DNA from: Massilia sp. Se16.2.3
GTDB lineage: Bacteria; Pseudomonadota; Gammaproteobacteria; Burkholderiales; Burkholderiaceae_D
DNA: 64,000 bases
Assembly: GCF_014171595.1 (NCBI RefSeq)
Contig: NZ_CP050451.1
Span: 3,348,001-3,412,000 of the forward strand
Direction of reading: 5' to 3'
Positions 19,091-28,468 of the stretch are shown here, piece by piece; positions within the stretch are counted from its first letter, which is position 1; the number at the start of each line of letters is the position of its first letter. Under the pieces are notes generated by a model that was given only the letters and a program-made list of their open reading frames with translations, was not told the origin of the DNA and searched no databases. A program made the position numbers and the translations under genes.

Positions 19091-20524
19091 ATGTCGAAAC
19101 ACACCGTCCTGGCCGCGGCGATTGCCGCCGCCTTTGCTTTGCCCCTGTCCGCCCACGCGGCCACCAACACCGCGACTCCGGCCGAACTGGATGCCATCCG
19201 CGCCCAGATCGCCGAGATGAAGCAGTCCTACGAAGCGCGCCTGCAGGCGCTCGAACAACGCCTGCAGGATGCCCAGGCCGCCGTGGCCGAGGCCCAGAAC
19301 GCGGCGGCCGCCGCCCAGCAGGCCTCGAGCCAGCCGGCACCAGGCCCGGCCGCCGTCCCGGCGCCGGATGCCCAGGCTGCACCAGGCGCCCGCGCCGCAG
19401 GCGACAACAGCTTCAACCCGAGCATCTCGCTGGTCCTCGGCGGCACTTTCAGCAAGCTGTCGCAGGATCCCGAGACTTACCGCTTCGGTGGCTTCATGCC
19501 GCCAGGCGGCGAAGTCGGCCCCGGCAGCCGCAGCTTCAACCTGGGCGAGTCGGAACTGACGATGTCGGCCAATATCGACCCCCTGTTTGCCGGCCAGCTG
19601 ACCTTTGCCCTCAGCGGCGAGAACGAAGCCGAGGTCGAGGAAGCTTTCGTGCGTACCCGCGAACTGGGCGGCGGCTGGAACCTCAAGGCAGGGCGCTTCC
19701 TCTCAAGCGTCGGTTACCTGAATGGCCAGCACAGCCACACCTGGGACTTCGTCGACGCGCCGCTGGCCTATGGCGCCTTCCTCGGCGGCCAATACAAGCC
19801 GGACGGCGTCCAGGCGCGCTGGCTGGCGCCGCTCAACACCTTCCTGGAAGTGGGCGCGGAACTGGGCAGCGGGCGCAGCTTCCCAGGCAGCGACCGCAAC
19901 AAGAACGGCTTCAACGCCACCAGCGTGTTCGCCCACCTGGGCGACGACATCGGCGATTCGGGCAGCTGGCGTGCCGGCCTGTCCTGGCTGCGTACGGGTG
20001 CGGCCGGCCGCGCGTACGAGGACATGGAAAGCGGCATCCCGACCGCGTTTGGCGGCCGTTCGACGCTGTGGATCGCGGACGCCGTCTACAAATGGGCGCC
20101 GAACGGCAATCCGACGCGGCAGAATGTCAAGCTGCAGGGCGAGTACTTCCGCCGCAAGGAGAGCGGCAGCCTGTCGGTCGAGGACCTGTCCGACCGCTAT
20201 GCGAGTTCGCAGTCGGGCTGGTACCTGCAGGGCGTCTACCAGTTCATGCCGAACTGGCGCGCGGGCCTGCGCTACGATCGCCTGGCGTCGGGCACGCCAT
20301 CCATCGGCCTGGTCGACGACGGCGCTTTCGGATCGGACGCGTTCCCGGCCCTGGCACGCTACAACCCGAAGCGCGCGAGCGTGATGCTCGACTGGAGCCC
20401 GTCCGAATTCTCGCGCCTGCGCCTGCAGTTCGCGCGCGACGAGGCCCGTCCCGGCGCGCTTGATAACCAGCTCTTCCTGCAATACATCATGAGCCTCGGC
20501 GCCCACGCCGGCCACACGTTCTAA
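19091..20524 (+). CDS. Outer-membrane porin-like protein of the metal-uptake operon
   Basis: 477 residues. Signal peptide (MSKHTVLAAAIAAAFALPLSAHA), then an Ala/Gln-rich coiled coil at about residues 30-80 (AQIAEMKQSYEARLQALEQR) and a Pro/Ala linker, then a beta-barrel region with alternating aromatic strands (RSFNLGESELTMSANIDPLF, LKLQGEYFRRKE-like segments, WYLQGVYQFMPNWRAGLRYD) ending in Phe (GAHAGHTF), the usual signal for barrel insertion. It resembles porins found next to zinc ABC transporters. It sits 10 bp before the ZnuA-like gene. The likely role is metal or metal-chelate entry across the outer membrane, inferred from position. Confidence 0.75.
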   Translation: MSKHTVLAAAIAAAFALPLSAHAATNTATPAELDAIRAQIAEMKQSYEARLQALEQRLQDAQAAVAEAQNAAAAAQQASSQPAPGPAAVPAPDAQAAPGARAAGDNSFNPSISLVLGGTFSKLSQDPETYRFGGFMPPGGEVGPGSRSFNLGESELTMSANIDPLFAGQLTFALSGENEAEVEEAFVRTRELGGGWNLKAGRFLSSVGYLNGQHSHTWDFVDAPLAYGAFLGGQYKPDGVQARWLAPLNTFLEVGAELGSGRSFPGSDRNKNGFNATSVFAHLGDDIGDSGSWRAGLSWLRTGAAGRAYEDMESGIPTAFGGRSTLWIADAVYKWAPNGNPTRQNVKLQGEYFRRKESGSLSVEDLSDRYASSQSGWYLQGVYQFMPNWRAGLRYDRLASGTPSIGLVDDGAFGSDAFPALARYNPKRASVMLDWSPSEFSRLRLQFARDEARPGALDNQLFLQYIMSLGAHAGHTF

Positions 20525-20534
20525 GGAGTACGAC

Positions 20535-21449
20535 ATGACACCCATCTCTACCAGACTGCTCGCCCTCTGCACGCTGGCCCTCGGCATGCTCGCCCTGCCT
20601 GCGCAGGCTGCGCTGAACGTGCTCGCCTGCGAGCCCGAATGGGCCGCGCTCACACAGGAAATCGGCGGCGACAAGGTCAGCGTCTCGAGCGCGACGAATG
20701 CGCTGCAGGACCCGCACCGCGTCGAAGCCCGCCCCGACCTGATCGCCCGCACCCGCAATGCCGACCTGCTGGTCTGCACGGGCCTGGACCTGGAAGCGGG
20801 CTGGCTGCCGCTGCTGGTCCAGCAATCGGGCAATGCGAAGATTGCCAAGGGCCAGCCGGGCTATTTCGAAGCGGGCAGTTTCGTGCCGCGCCTGGAGGTG
20901 CCGGCGAAACTCGACCGCGCCGAGGGGGACGTGCATGCCTTCGGCAATCCGCACGTGCACTTGAACCCGCACAACATCGCCCTGGTCGGCAGCCAGCTGG
21001 CCAGGCGCCTGGCCAGCATCGACCCGGCGAACGCCGCGCTGTACGCATCGCGCCAGGCTGACTTCAGCGCGCGCTGGGCCCAGGCCATGCGCAAGTGGGA
21101 AGCCCGGGCGGCGCCCCTGCGTGGCCTGACGGTGGTCGAGCATCATCGCAACATGGAATACCTGCTGGCCTGGCTGGGCATGCGCCAGGTCGGCACGCTG
21201 GAACCGAAGCCGGGGATCGAACCCTCCGCCGCCCAGCTGGGGCAATTGCTGGCAGGGCTCGAGCGCCAGCCGGCGAAGATGGTGCTGCGCGCGGCCTACC
21301 GGGACGAACGCGCCTCGCAGTGGCTGTCGCAGCGCGCACGCATCCCCGCGGTGGTGATTCCCTTCACCGTGGGAGCGGACGCCCGGAGCGGCAACCTGTT
21401 CGCCCTGTTCGACACGACCGTGCAACGCCTGGCGGAAGCGGCCAAGTGA
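20535..21449 (+). CDS. znuA: Zinc/metal ABC transporter substrate-binding protein (ZnuA-like)
   Basis: 304 residues with a signal peptide (LALGMLALPAQAALNV). Candidate metal ligands are His in LQDPHRVEARPD, His residues in GNPHVHLNPHN, His in VVEHHRNMEYLLAW, and an acidic residue near the end. It lacks the long His-rich loop of E. coli ZnuA. It would hand Zn(II), or possibly Mn(II), to the inner-membrane permease. Its stop overlaps the permease start (GTGA), so the two are coupled. Metal choice is inferred from the porin and permease neighbours. Confidence 0.85.
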   Translation: MTPISTRLLALCTLALGMLALPAQAALNVLACEPEWAALTQEIGGDKVSVSSATNALQDPHRVEARPDLIARTRNADLLVCTGLDLEAGWLPLLVQQSGNAKIAKGQPGYFEAGSFVPRLEVPAKLDRAEGDVHAFGNPHVHLNPHNIALVGSQLARRLASIDPANAALYASRQADFSARWAQAMRKWEARAAPLRGLTVVEHHRNMEYLLAWLGMRQVGTLEPKPGIEPSAAQLGQLLAGLERQPAKMVLRAAYRDERASQWLSQRARIPAVVIPFTVGADARSGNLFALFDTTVQRLAEAAK

Positions 21450-22214
21450 ACACCGAGACCTTCGACTTCCTGATCGTCCTCCCGGCCTTCGTTGCCGGCC
21501 TGCTGGTACTGGCGACCCACATTCCCCTCGGCGCCCAGGTACTGCGCCGCGGGATCGTCTTCATCGACCTGGCGATCGCCCAGATCGCCGCGCTGGGGGT
21601 GATCCTGGCCAGCACCGTCGACCTCGACCCGCATGGCTGGACCATCCAGCTGGCGGCCGGCGGCGCCGCGGTGCTGGGCGCCTTGCTGCTGACCTGGACC
21701 GAGAAGCGCTGGCCGGACGTGCAGGAAGCGCAGATCGGCGTGCTGTTCGTGCTGGCTGCCACCGCCGGCCTGCTGCTGGTTGCCCACAACCCGCACGGCG
21801 GCGAGCACCTGCAGGACCTGCTGGCCGGCCAGATTCTCTGGGTCAGCTACGACCAGCTGGTCATCCCCGCGCTGGGCACGGTGCTGATCCCGGGGCTGTT
21901 GGCAGCCTTCCGCAACCGCTTGCGGCGCCCGGGCTTCTACCCGGTGTTCGCGCTGGCGGTGACGGCCTCGGTGCAGCTGGTCGGCGTCTACACCGGTCTT
22001 TGCCAGCCTGATCGTGCCGAGCCTGGCGGTGCGCCATTATCCCGAGTCGCGCAAGCTGCCGGTGGCCTACCTGGTCGGCGTGGCCGGCTACGCGGTCGGC
22101 CTGGTGCTGTCGGTGGTGCTCGACCTGCCGTCCGGCGCGCTCATCGTCTGGTGCCTCGCGCTGCTGGCGATGCTGGTGTACGCGCTCGGACCGAAACGGG
22201 CCATGCAGGCCTGA
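21446..22214 (+). CDS. znuB: Metal ABC transporter permease (ZnuB-like), one frameshift
   Basis: About 255 residues after removing an extra G near 21993, which restores VGVYTVFASLIVPSLAVRHY. It begins at a GTG overlapping the ZnuA stop. Roughly seven membrane segments follow: FLIVLPAFVAGLLVLATHIP, LAIAQIAALGVILAST, IQLAAGGAAVLGALLL and others, with the ABC-3 family loop LLAGQILWVSYDQLVIP. It pairs with the substrate-binding protein. No ATP-binding subunit is encoded beside it or elsewhere in the window; the only ABC ATPase, at 59.8 kb, is of the YbbA type. A terminator follows at 22253. Confidence 0.85.
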
Positions 22215-22252
22215 ACCGCCGAACAGCACGCGCGGTCCGGCCGCACCAACCA

Positions 22253-22282
22253 CCCGCCCGGCAGCGCCGCGGCGGGTTTTTT
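22253..22282 (+). terminator. Terminator after the metal-uptake operon
   Basis: Stem CCCGCC (22253-22258) with GGCGGG (22271-22276), followed by TTTTTT. It lies about 40 bp past the permease stop. Confidence 0.75.
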
Positions 22283-22452
22283 CATGCCCGCGCCACCGGC
22301 ACGATTGTGCCCAGTCAAACGGATGCAGACTCAATTCATTAAAATTTTGTTAATACTTATGAGGCCGCTTGTCCGCCTTATTCATGATCGCCGGCGCTGC
22401 GGAGCTGCGGCCCATCCTTGAGAGCATCCGCGCGCCTACACGGGGGAACAGC

Positions 22453-23841
22453 ATGAACCGGCAGAAGCTCGGGCAGGAAAACCAGCAAACCTACCTGTGG
22501 TTCCGCGAAGCCGCTGAACGCGGCAATGCCTACGCCCAGTTCAACCTCGCATTGCTCTACAAAAAGGGTGAAGGCGTCCCCCGCGACGACACGCGTGCCG
22601 TGGCCTGGCTGCGCCTGGCCGCCATGCAGGGCCTGGCTTTTGCCCAGAACCACCTGGGCGCGATGTATTACCACGGGCGCGGCGTGGCACGCTGCGATAC
22701 CGAAGCCGCGCGCTGGTTTCGCCGCGCCGCCGAGCAGGGCGATGCGTCGGCCCAGCAGAACCTCGGCCACATGTGCCGCCAGGGCCGCGGCGTCGCCCAC
22801 GATCCCGAACGGGCCCTGTCCCGGTATTACCGGGCGGCCGAGCAGGGCATGCCGGGCGCCCAGAACCAGCTCGGCGAATGCTACCTGGAAGGCATCGGCA
22901 CCGCCGTCAACCATCCGCTGGCAATGGCCTGGTTCCGCAAGGCGGCACTGCAGGGCGATGCCCCCGCGCAGCTGAACCTGGGCCTGATGTACCAGCGCGG
23001 CCAGGGCGTGGACGCGAACGACAAGCAGGCCCTGTACTGGTTCCGCAAAGCCGCAGCCGCCGGCGAGCGCGGCGCCCAGCGCCAGCTCGGCATCGCCTAC
23101 GCGGAGGGGCGCGGCGTGCGCGCCGACCCGCGCCGCGCCTGCGCCTGGTTGACGCGCGCGGCCGACCATGGCGACCGCGAAGCCCAGTTCCTGCTCGGGA
23201 ACATGTACGCCAGCGGCGCGGGCATCGAAACCGACGAGCGGCGTGCGCTCGACTTGTACACCGGGGCGGCGCGCCTGGGCCACGTGGCGGCCCAGTACAA
23301 CCTGGCCAACATGCATGCCCACGGCCGCGGCACCGAGCGCGACCCGAAGCAGGCCTTCGAGTGGTACCGGCGCGCCGCCGAGCAGGGCGCGGCGAATGCG
23401 CAGTTCAACCTGGGCGTGAGCTTTGCCAACGGCCAGGGCGTCGAACGCGACGAGGCGCGCGCCGCGCACTGGTACCGGCTGGCGGCCGAGCAGGGCGATG
23501 CCAGCGCCCAGAACAACCTGGGCGTCATGTACGCCAGCGGCCGGGGCCTGCCGCACGACGACCGCCTGGCCGTGTACTGGTACGAGCAGGCGGCCGAGCA
23601 GGGCCATGCGCTGGCCCAGTACAACCTGGGCGGCATGATCGGCAGCGGGCTGGGAGTTGCGCGCGATCCGGTGCGTGCCTACATGTGGATGCTGCTGGCG
23701 GCCGAGGGCGGAGACGCCACCGCCAACGTCAACAAGTCCATCGTCGCGCGGCGCCTGTCTCCCTCCGAGATCGGGCGCGCGCTCGACCTGTCGCACAAGT
23801 GGCAGCTGAGCCACCGCGAAGGGCGCAACCGGCAGGAGTGA
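22453..23841 (+). CDS. Sel1-repeat (tetratricopeptide-like) protein
   Basis: 462 residues built almost wholly of about twelve Sel1-like 36-residue repeats, with units such as AAEQGDASAQNNLG and LYKKGEGVPRDD. The repeats are intact and regular up to about residue 420; a charged helical tail follows (IGRALDLSHKWQLSHREG). No signal peptide is seen with this start. ATG 22453 is chosen because GGGGGA precedes it and the upstream in-frame extension to 22369 is not repeat-like. Sel1 proteins act as protein-protein scaffolds, often in envelope stress or signalling; no partner is encoded nearby. Confidence 0.85.
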   Translation: MNRQKLGQENQQTYLWFREAAERGNAYAQFNLALLYKKGEGVPRDDTRAVAWLRLAAMQGLAFAQNHLGAMYYHGRGVARCDTEAARWFRRAAEQGDASAQQNLGHMCRQGRGVAHDPERALSRYYRAAEQGMPGAQNQLGECYLEGIGTAVNHPLAMAWFRKAALQGDAPAQLNLGLMYQRGQGVDANDKQALYWFRKAAAAGERGAQRQLGIAYAEGRGVRADPRRACAWLTRAADHGDREAQFLLGNMYASGAGIETDERRALDLYTGAARLGHVAAQYNLANMHAHGRGTERDPKQAFEWYRRAAEQGAANAQFNLGVSFANGQGVERDEARAAHWYRLAAEQGDASAQNNLGVMYASGRGLPHDDRLAVYWYEQAAEQGHALAQYNLGGMIGSGLGVARDPVRAYMWMLLAAEGGDATANVNKSIVARRLSPSEIGRALDLSHKWQLSHREGRNRQE

Positions 23842-23954
23842 CCGGTGTATTGCCCCGTATTGACGCGCGCACCGATGTCGCTTACGGCCGGGTTTCGCGT
23901 TATGATGCCTTTCGGCACATTTCGCCTACCACGACTTTTCGTCCCGAGAACAAT

Positions 23955-26090
23955 ATGCACATGAGACACGCAACACTGGTCGCCGTCCTGGCGACGCTGT
24001 TCGGCGCCGCCCACGCCGCCCCACCGGCAAGCTGCCCGGCCGGCACCCCGACCTATCCGCTCACCCAGAAGGTCGACCAGGTCGACAATTACCACGGCAC
24101 CACGGTCGCCGACCCCTACCGCTGGCTGGAAGACGCCAACAGCGCCGACACCAAAGCCTGGGTCGATGCCCAGAATGTCGTCACGCAAGCTTACCTGGGC
24201 CAGATCCCCCAGCGCGAGGCGATCCGCCAGCGCCTGACGAAACTCTGGAACTACGAGCGCTACTCGGTGCCTTCAAAAGACGGCGGCCGCTACTTCTACA
24301 CCCGTAACGACGGCTTGCAGAACCAGTCGGTGCTGTTCACGATGAAACAGCTCGGCGACGCGCCGCGCATGCTGCTCGACCCGAACACCCTGGCCGCCGA
24401 CGGTACCGTCGCCCTGGCAGGCGCGGAGGTCAGCCCGGACGGCAAGCTGTTGGCCTACAGCACGGCCGCGTCCGGTTCGGACTGGAACGAGATCCGCGTG
24501 CGCGACATCGACACCGGCAAGGACCTCGACGACCACGTCAAGTTCGTCAAGTTCTCGAACACGTCCTGGACGAAGGATGGCAAGGGCTTCTTCTACAGCC
24601 GCTACGACGAGCCCAAGGAAGCGACCAGGCTGGCCGACGTCAACTACTTCCAGAAGCTGTACTACCACCGCATCGGCACCCCGCAAAGTGCGGACACCCT
24701 GGTCTACGACCGTCCCGACCAGAAGGAATGGGGCTTCGGTGGCCAGACCACCGACGACGGCCGCTACCTGGTCATCACGACGACCAAGGGCACGGCGCCC
24801 AAGTACCGCGTGTCGTACAAGGACCTGTCGACACCCGATTCCAAGGTCGTCGACCTGATCGACAACTTCGACGCCGGCTACACCTTCATCGACAATGTCG
24901 GCAGCGTCTTCTACTTCAGCACCGACCGCAACGCGCCGAAGAAACGCATCGTCGCCATCGACGTCAGTAAACCAGGCGAGTCGAACTGGAAGGAAATCGT
25001 CGCCGAGGGCGCCGACACCCTGGCCGGCGCCGACATCATCAACAACCAGCTGGTGCTGGAATACCTGAAGGATGCGAAGAGCGTCGTGCGCGTGCATGAC
25101 CTGAAGGGCAAACCCGTGCGCGAGATCGCCTTGCCGGGCATCGGCACCGTGGGCGGCCTGTCGGGCAAGCGCGGCGAAACCGAGACCTTCTATTCGTTCA
25201 CCGGCTTCACCACGCCGACCACGATCTACCGCCTCGACATGAAGACGGGCAAGAGCAGCGTGTTCCGCCAGCCGAAGGTCGATTTCGACCCGAACGCCTA
25301 TGAAACGCGCCAGCAGTTCTTCACCAGCCGCGACGGTACCAAGGTGCCGATGTTCATCGTCTCGAAAAAGGGCCTGAAACTGGACGGCAGCAACCCGACC
25401 TACCTGTACGGCTACGGCGGCTTCAACATCTCGATGACCCCGGGCTTCTCGCCGGCCAACCTGGCCTGGATGGAGATGGGCGGCGTGTATGTGGTGGCCA
25501 ACCTGCGCGGCGGTGGCGAGTACGGCGAAGCCTGGCACCAGGCCGGCACCAAGCTGCAGAAGCAGAACGTGTTCGACGACTTCATCGGCGCCGCCGAATG
25601 GCTGGTCGCGAACAAGGTGACCTCCCCAAGCAAGCTGGCGATCGGCGGCGGCAGCAACGGCGGCCTGCTGGTGGGCGCGGCGATGACCCAGCGTCCGGAC
25701 CTGTTCGGCGCCGCCATCCCGATGGTCGGCGTGCTCGACATGCTGCGCTTCCACAAGTTCACCATCGGCTGGGCATGGACCTCGGACTACGGTTCGGCCG
25801 ACAACGCGGACGAGTTCAAGGCGCTGGTGAAGTATTCGCCGCTGCATAACCTGAAAGCGGGCACGCAGTATCCGGCGACGATGGTCACCACCGCCGACCA
25901 CGATGACCGCGTGGTGCCGGCGCACAGCTTCAAGTTCGCCGCCGCGGCGCAGGTCGCGCAGGCGGGCTGCGCACCCGTCATCATCCGCATCGACACCAAG
26001 GCCGGCCACGGTGCCGGCAAGCCGACCGCGAAGCAGATCGAGGAGGTGGCGGATCGCTGGGGCTTCCTGGCGAAGGCGCTGAAGATGTAA
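23955..26090 (+). CDS. Prolyl oligopeptidase family serine peptidase (S9A), exported
   Basis: 711 residues. A signal peptide (RHATLVAVLATLFGAAHA) is followed by the S9A N-terminal seven-bladed propeller domain (YHGTTVADPYRWLEDANS) and a C-terminal alpha/beta-hydrolase. Catalytic Ser is in GGGSNGGLLVGAAMTQRPD, Asp in ADHDDRVVPAHSF, His in TKAGHGAGKP, the order and spacing of prolyl oligopeptidase. It cleaves short peptides after Pro, here in the periplasm or outside the cell. ATG 23961 is an alternative start two codons later. It stands alone and ends at a terminator and a repeat cluster. Confidence 0.93.
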   Translation: MHMRHATLVAVLATLFGAAHAAPPASCPAGTPTYPLTQKVDQVDNYHGTTVADPYRWLEDANSADTKAWVDAQNVVTQAYLGQIPQREAIRQRLTKLWNYERYSVPSKDGGRYFYTRNDGLQNQSVLFTMKQLGDAPRMLLDPNTLAADGTVALAGAEVSPDGKLLAYSTAASGSDWNEIRVRDIDTGKDLDDHVKFVKFSNTSWTKDGKGFFYSRYDEPKEATRLADVNYFQKLYYHRIGTPQSADTLVYDRPDQKEWGFGGQTTDDGRYLVITTTKGTAPKYRVSYKDLSTPDSKVVDLIDNFDAGYTFIDNVGSVFYFSTDRNAPKKRIVAIDVSKPGESNWKEIVAEGADTLAGADIINNQLVLEYLKDAKSVVRVHDLKGKPVREIALPGIGTVGGLSGKRGETETFYSFTGFTTPTTIYRLDMKTGKSSVFRQPKVDFDPNAYETRQQFFTSRDGTKVPMFIVSKKGLKLDGSNPTYLYGYGGFNISMTPGFSPANLAWMEMGGVYVVANLRGGGEYGEAWHQAGTKLQKQNVFDDFIGAAEWLVANKVTSPSKLAIGGGSNGGLLVGAAMTQRPDLFGAAIPMVGVLDMLRFHKFTIGWAWTSDYGSADNADEFKALVKYSPLHNLKAGTQYPATMVTTADHDDRVVPAHSFKFAAAAQVAQAGCAPVIIRIDTKAGHGAGKPTAKQIEEVADRWGFLAKALKM

Positions 26091-26129
26091 GGGAAGGGCG
26101 GGCGGACTCCGCCCGCGTTGCACGGACGT

Positions 26130-26170
26130 CGGGCCAGCGAATCAATCGATTCGGCTGGCCCGATTTGTTT
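26130..26170 (+). terminator. Terminator of the prolyl oligopeptidase gene
   Basis: Stem CGGGCCAGC (26130-26138) with GCTGGCCCG (26154-26162), with a second inner stem GAATC/GATTC, followed by ATTTGTTTT. Confidence 0.8.
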
Positions 26171-26230
26171 TCAATGCCAGTTGTTCGGCGCCGCGCATGA
26201 GTTCCACGCCGCCGCTGCACATGTTCTCTA

Positions 26231-26438
26231 CCGCGTGGAGTCAGGACTCCACCCTACGAACCGCGGCTCACGTAGGGTGGAGTCCTGACTCCACGCGGTA
26301 CGGCGCCTCCATGCCGAGGCGTAGCGTGGGCACCCCATGCCCACGCGGAAGTCAGCGCCGTGTTTGCAGATCAGATCGTGACCCGTTTGCTCATCGTTCC
26401 GCGCGGGCGCGGGGTGCCTCGGCGGCCCGCCCCTACCG
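26231..26438. repeat. Hairpin repeat cluster with a head-to-head pair
   Basis: Four copies of the GTAGGGTG/CACGCGG family. 26235-26242/26245-26252 (GTGGAGTC/GACTCCAC, reverse) and 26277-26284/26287-26294 (GTGGAGTC/GACTCCAC, forward) are exact mirror images with 12 bp between them, so the whole of 26231-26298 can also fold as one long hairpin. 26326-26332/26338-26344 is GTGGGCA/TGCCCAC. A degenerate copy at 26399-26438 (arms GCGGGC/GCCCGC) overlaps the stop codon of the XRE-cupin gene. The region lies between converging genes. Confidence 0.85.
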
Positions 26439-27011
26439 ATGCACGACAACGAGCAAGGCCTTCGCCTCGGTCTTGCCCAGATTGCGAATCACGTGATCCT
26501 GGTCCGCCGGATACCGCGCCGTCCCGCCCGCCTTCACCTTGCGCTTTTCCAGCCCGACCTCCACTTCCAGCGTCCCATTAATCACCGTCATGTGCTCCTT
26601 GGTGCCCGGATCATGCGCCTGCGAAGCGAGCGCGCCGCCCGGCGCGAGCGTCAGCTCATACCATTCATACTGCCCGGCCAGCTCCATCGGGCCCAGGATG
26701 CGCAGGATATAGCCGGCATGGTTGCCCGGCAGGGTAGGCGTCTCGTGGGCGTCGACGACGCGGATCGCTTCGACATCCCGGGTTTCGGAAGCCAGCAGTT
26801 CGCCGATCTGCACGCCGAGCGCGTTGGCGAGGCGCCAGGTGATGGCGATGGTAGGATTGGCCTTTTCGCGCTCGATCTGCGACAGCATCGATTTCGAGAC
26901 CCCCGCGATACGCGACAGGTCCTCCAGCGTCAGGCCGCGCGCCAGGCGCAGGCGCTGCAGGGTGGCGCCGACTTCGGGCGGGGCATTGTTGGTCATGACC
27001 GGGGTTTTCAT
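26433..27011 (-). CDS. XRE-family regulator with C-terminal cupin domain
   Basis: 192 residues. The N-terminal helix-turn-helix (GATLQRLRLARGLTLEDLSR, then GVSKSMLSQIEREKANPTIA) is followed by a beta-barrel cupin (GALASQAHDPGTKEHMTVIN, then GGTARYPADQDHVIRNLG). This layout is that of small-molecule-responsive repressors such as PuuR. It is divergent from kbl with about 214 bp between starts, which suggests control of the threonine/serine catabolic operon; that is inference. The start is uncertain: ATG 27011 is chosen, 26996 and 27083 are alternatives. The effector cannot be read from the sequence. Confidence 0.85.
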   Translation of the reverse strand: MKTPVMTNNAPPEVGATLQRLRLARGLTLEDLSRIAGVSKSMLSQIEREKANPTIAITWRLANALGVQIGELLASETRDVEAIRVVDAHETPTLPGNHAGYILRILGPMELAGQYEWYELTLAPGGALASQAHDPGTKEHMTVINGTLEVEVGLEKRKVKAGGTARYPADQDHVIRNLGKTEAKALLVVVHR

Positions 27012-27225
27012 CTCGATAAAGGCAGCACTGGTGTTGGAGTCGGCCGCAGCTTGCCAAGTTCGACAGGTGGGCGTAATATTCATTATATTGAATTTTAGTT
27101 CGAGATAGCGAAAAAGCAGCAGGGCACTGAAATCGAACGGGTTCGGAACAACGGTACAGCATAGTCCGGCGGACGGTCAAGCCGCCGCCAGTCATTCGCA
27201 CAGACAGCACAGACAGGGAAATCAC

Positions 27226-28440
27226 ATGAGCGATCAAGGGAAAAACGCGTTTTACACGGGGCTGCAGCAGAATTTGTCGACGCTGCGCGAACAGGGCCTG
27301 TTCAAGCCCGAGCGCGTACTGGCCTCGCGCCAGGGCGCGCAAGTGCAGTCCGATGACGGCCGCACCCTGATCAACATGTGCGCGAACAACTACCTGGGCC
27401 TGTCGGGCGACCCCGAGACGCAAAAAGCGGCGGAAAGCGCGCTGGCGAAATATGGCTACGGGCTGTCCTCGGTGCGCTTCATCTGCGGCACCCAAACCGT
27501 GCACAAGGAGCTCGAACAAGCCCTGTCGACCTTCCTCGGTACCGAAGACACCATCCTGTATGCCGCGGCGTTCGACGCCAACGGCGGCGTGTTCGAGCCG
27601 CTGTTCGACGAGAACGACGCCATCATCTCGGACGCCCTGAACCACGCGTCGATCATCGACGGCATTCGCCTGTGCAAGGCGGCGCGCTACCGTTATGCCA
27701 ATAACGACATGGCGGACCTGGAAAAGCAGCTGATCGCCGCCACTGAAGCCGGCAAGCGCCACAAGGTCATCGTCACCGACGGCGTGTTCTCGATGGACGG
27801 CACGATCGCCCAGCTCGATAAAATCGTCGCGCTGGCCGAAAAGTACGGCGCGCTCACGCTCATCGACGAATCGCATGCCTCGGGTTTCATGGGCGCGACC
27901 GGCCGCGGCACCCACGAGCACTGTGGTGTCATCGGCAAGATCGACATCATCACCGGCACCCTGGGCAAGGCCCTGGGCGGCGCGATGGGCGGCTTCACTT
28001 CCGGCCGCAAGGAAGTCATCGAGACCCTGCGCCAGAAGTCGCGTCCTTACCTGTTCTCGAACACCCTGGCGCCGATGATCGCCGGCGCGTCGCTGTCGGT
28101 GCTGGAACGGATCAGCAAATCGACCGAACTGCGCGACCGCCTGCATGAAAATACCGCCTACTTCCGCAAGGAGATCGAGCGCATCGGCTTCACCATCAAG
28201 CCGGGCACCCACCCGGTGGTGCCGGTGATGCTGTTCGACGCCCCGGTGGCGCAGAAATTCGCCGCGCGCATGTTCGAACTGGGCGTGCTGCTGTCGGGCT
28301 TCTTCTATCCGGTCGTGCCGATGGGGCAGGCGCGCGTGCGCGTCCAGATATCGAGCGCGCACACCCGCGAGCAGCTCGACACCGTGCTGAAGGCCTTCGA
28401 GCAGGCCGGGCGCGAGCTGGGCATCATCAAGAATAACTAA
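27226..28440 (+). CDS. kbl: Glycine C-acetyltransferase (2-amino-3-ketobutyrate CoA ligase)
   Basis: 404 residues, full family length. It is a PLP enzyme of the alpha-oxoamine synthase group; the PLP Lys is in ITGTLGKALGGAMGGF. Other landmarks are MCANNYLGLSGDPE, GLSSVRFICGTQTVHKELE and TLIDESHASGFMGATGRG. It converts 2-amino-3-ketobutyrate plus CoA to glycine and acetyl-CoA, the second step of threonine breakdown. The threonine dehydrogenase follows 28 bp downstream, then sdaA, as one operon. Confidence 0.95.
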   Translation: MSDQGKNAFYTGLQQNLSTLREQGLFKPERVLASRQGAQVQSDDGRTLINMCANNYLGLSGDPETQKAAESALAKYGYGLSSVRFICGTQTVHKELEQALSTFLGTEDTILYAAAFDANGGVFEPLFDENDAIISDALNHASIIDGIRLCKAARYRYANNDMADLEKQLIAATEAGKRHKVIVTDGVFSMDGTIAQLDKIVALAEKYGALTLIDESHASGFMGATGRGTHEHCGVIGKIDIITGTLGKALGGAMGGFTSGRKEVIETLRQKSRPYLFSNTLAPMIAGASLSVLERISKSTELRDRLHENTAYFRKEIERIGFTIKPGTHPVVPVMLFDAPVAQKFAARMFELGVLLSGFFYPVVPMGQARVRVQISSAHTREQLDTVLKAFEQAGRELGIIKNN

Positions 28441-28468
28441 TCAGGCATTACGACAGGAATACAAGAAT

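Noticed and set aside
27012-27225. Glycine or threonine riboswitch before kbl
   Set aside because: I could not find the paired-aptamer core or any convincing conserved stem set; the divergent regulator is the better candidate for control.
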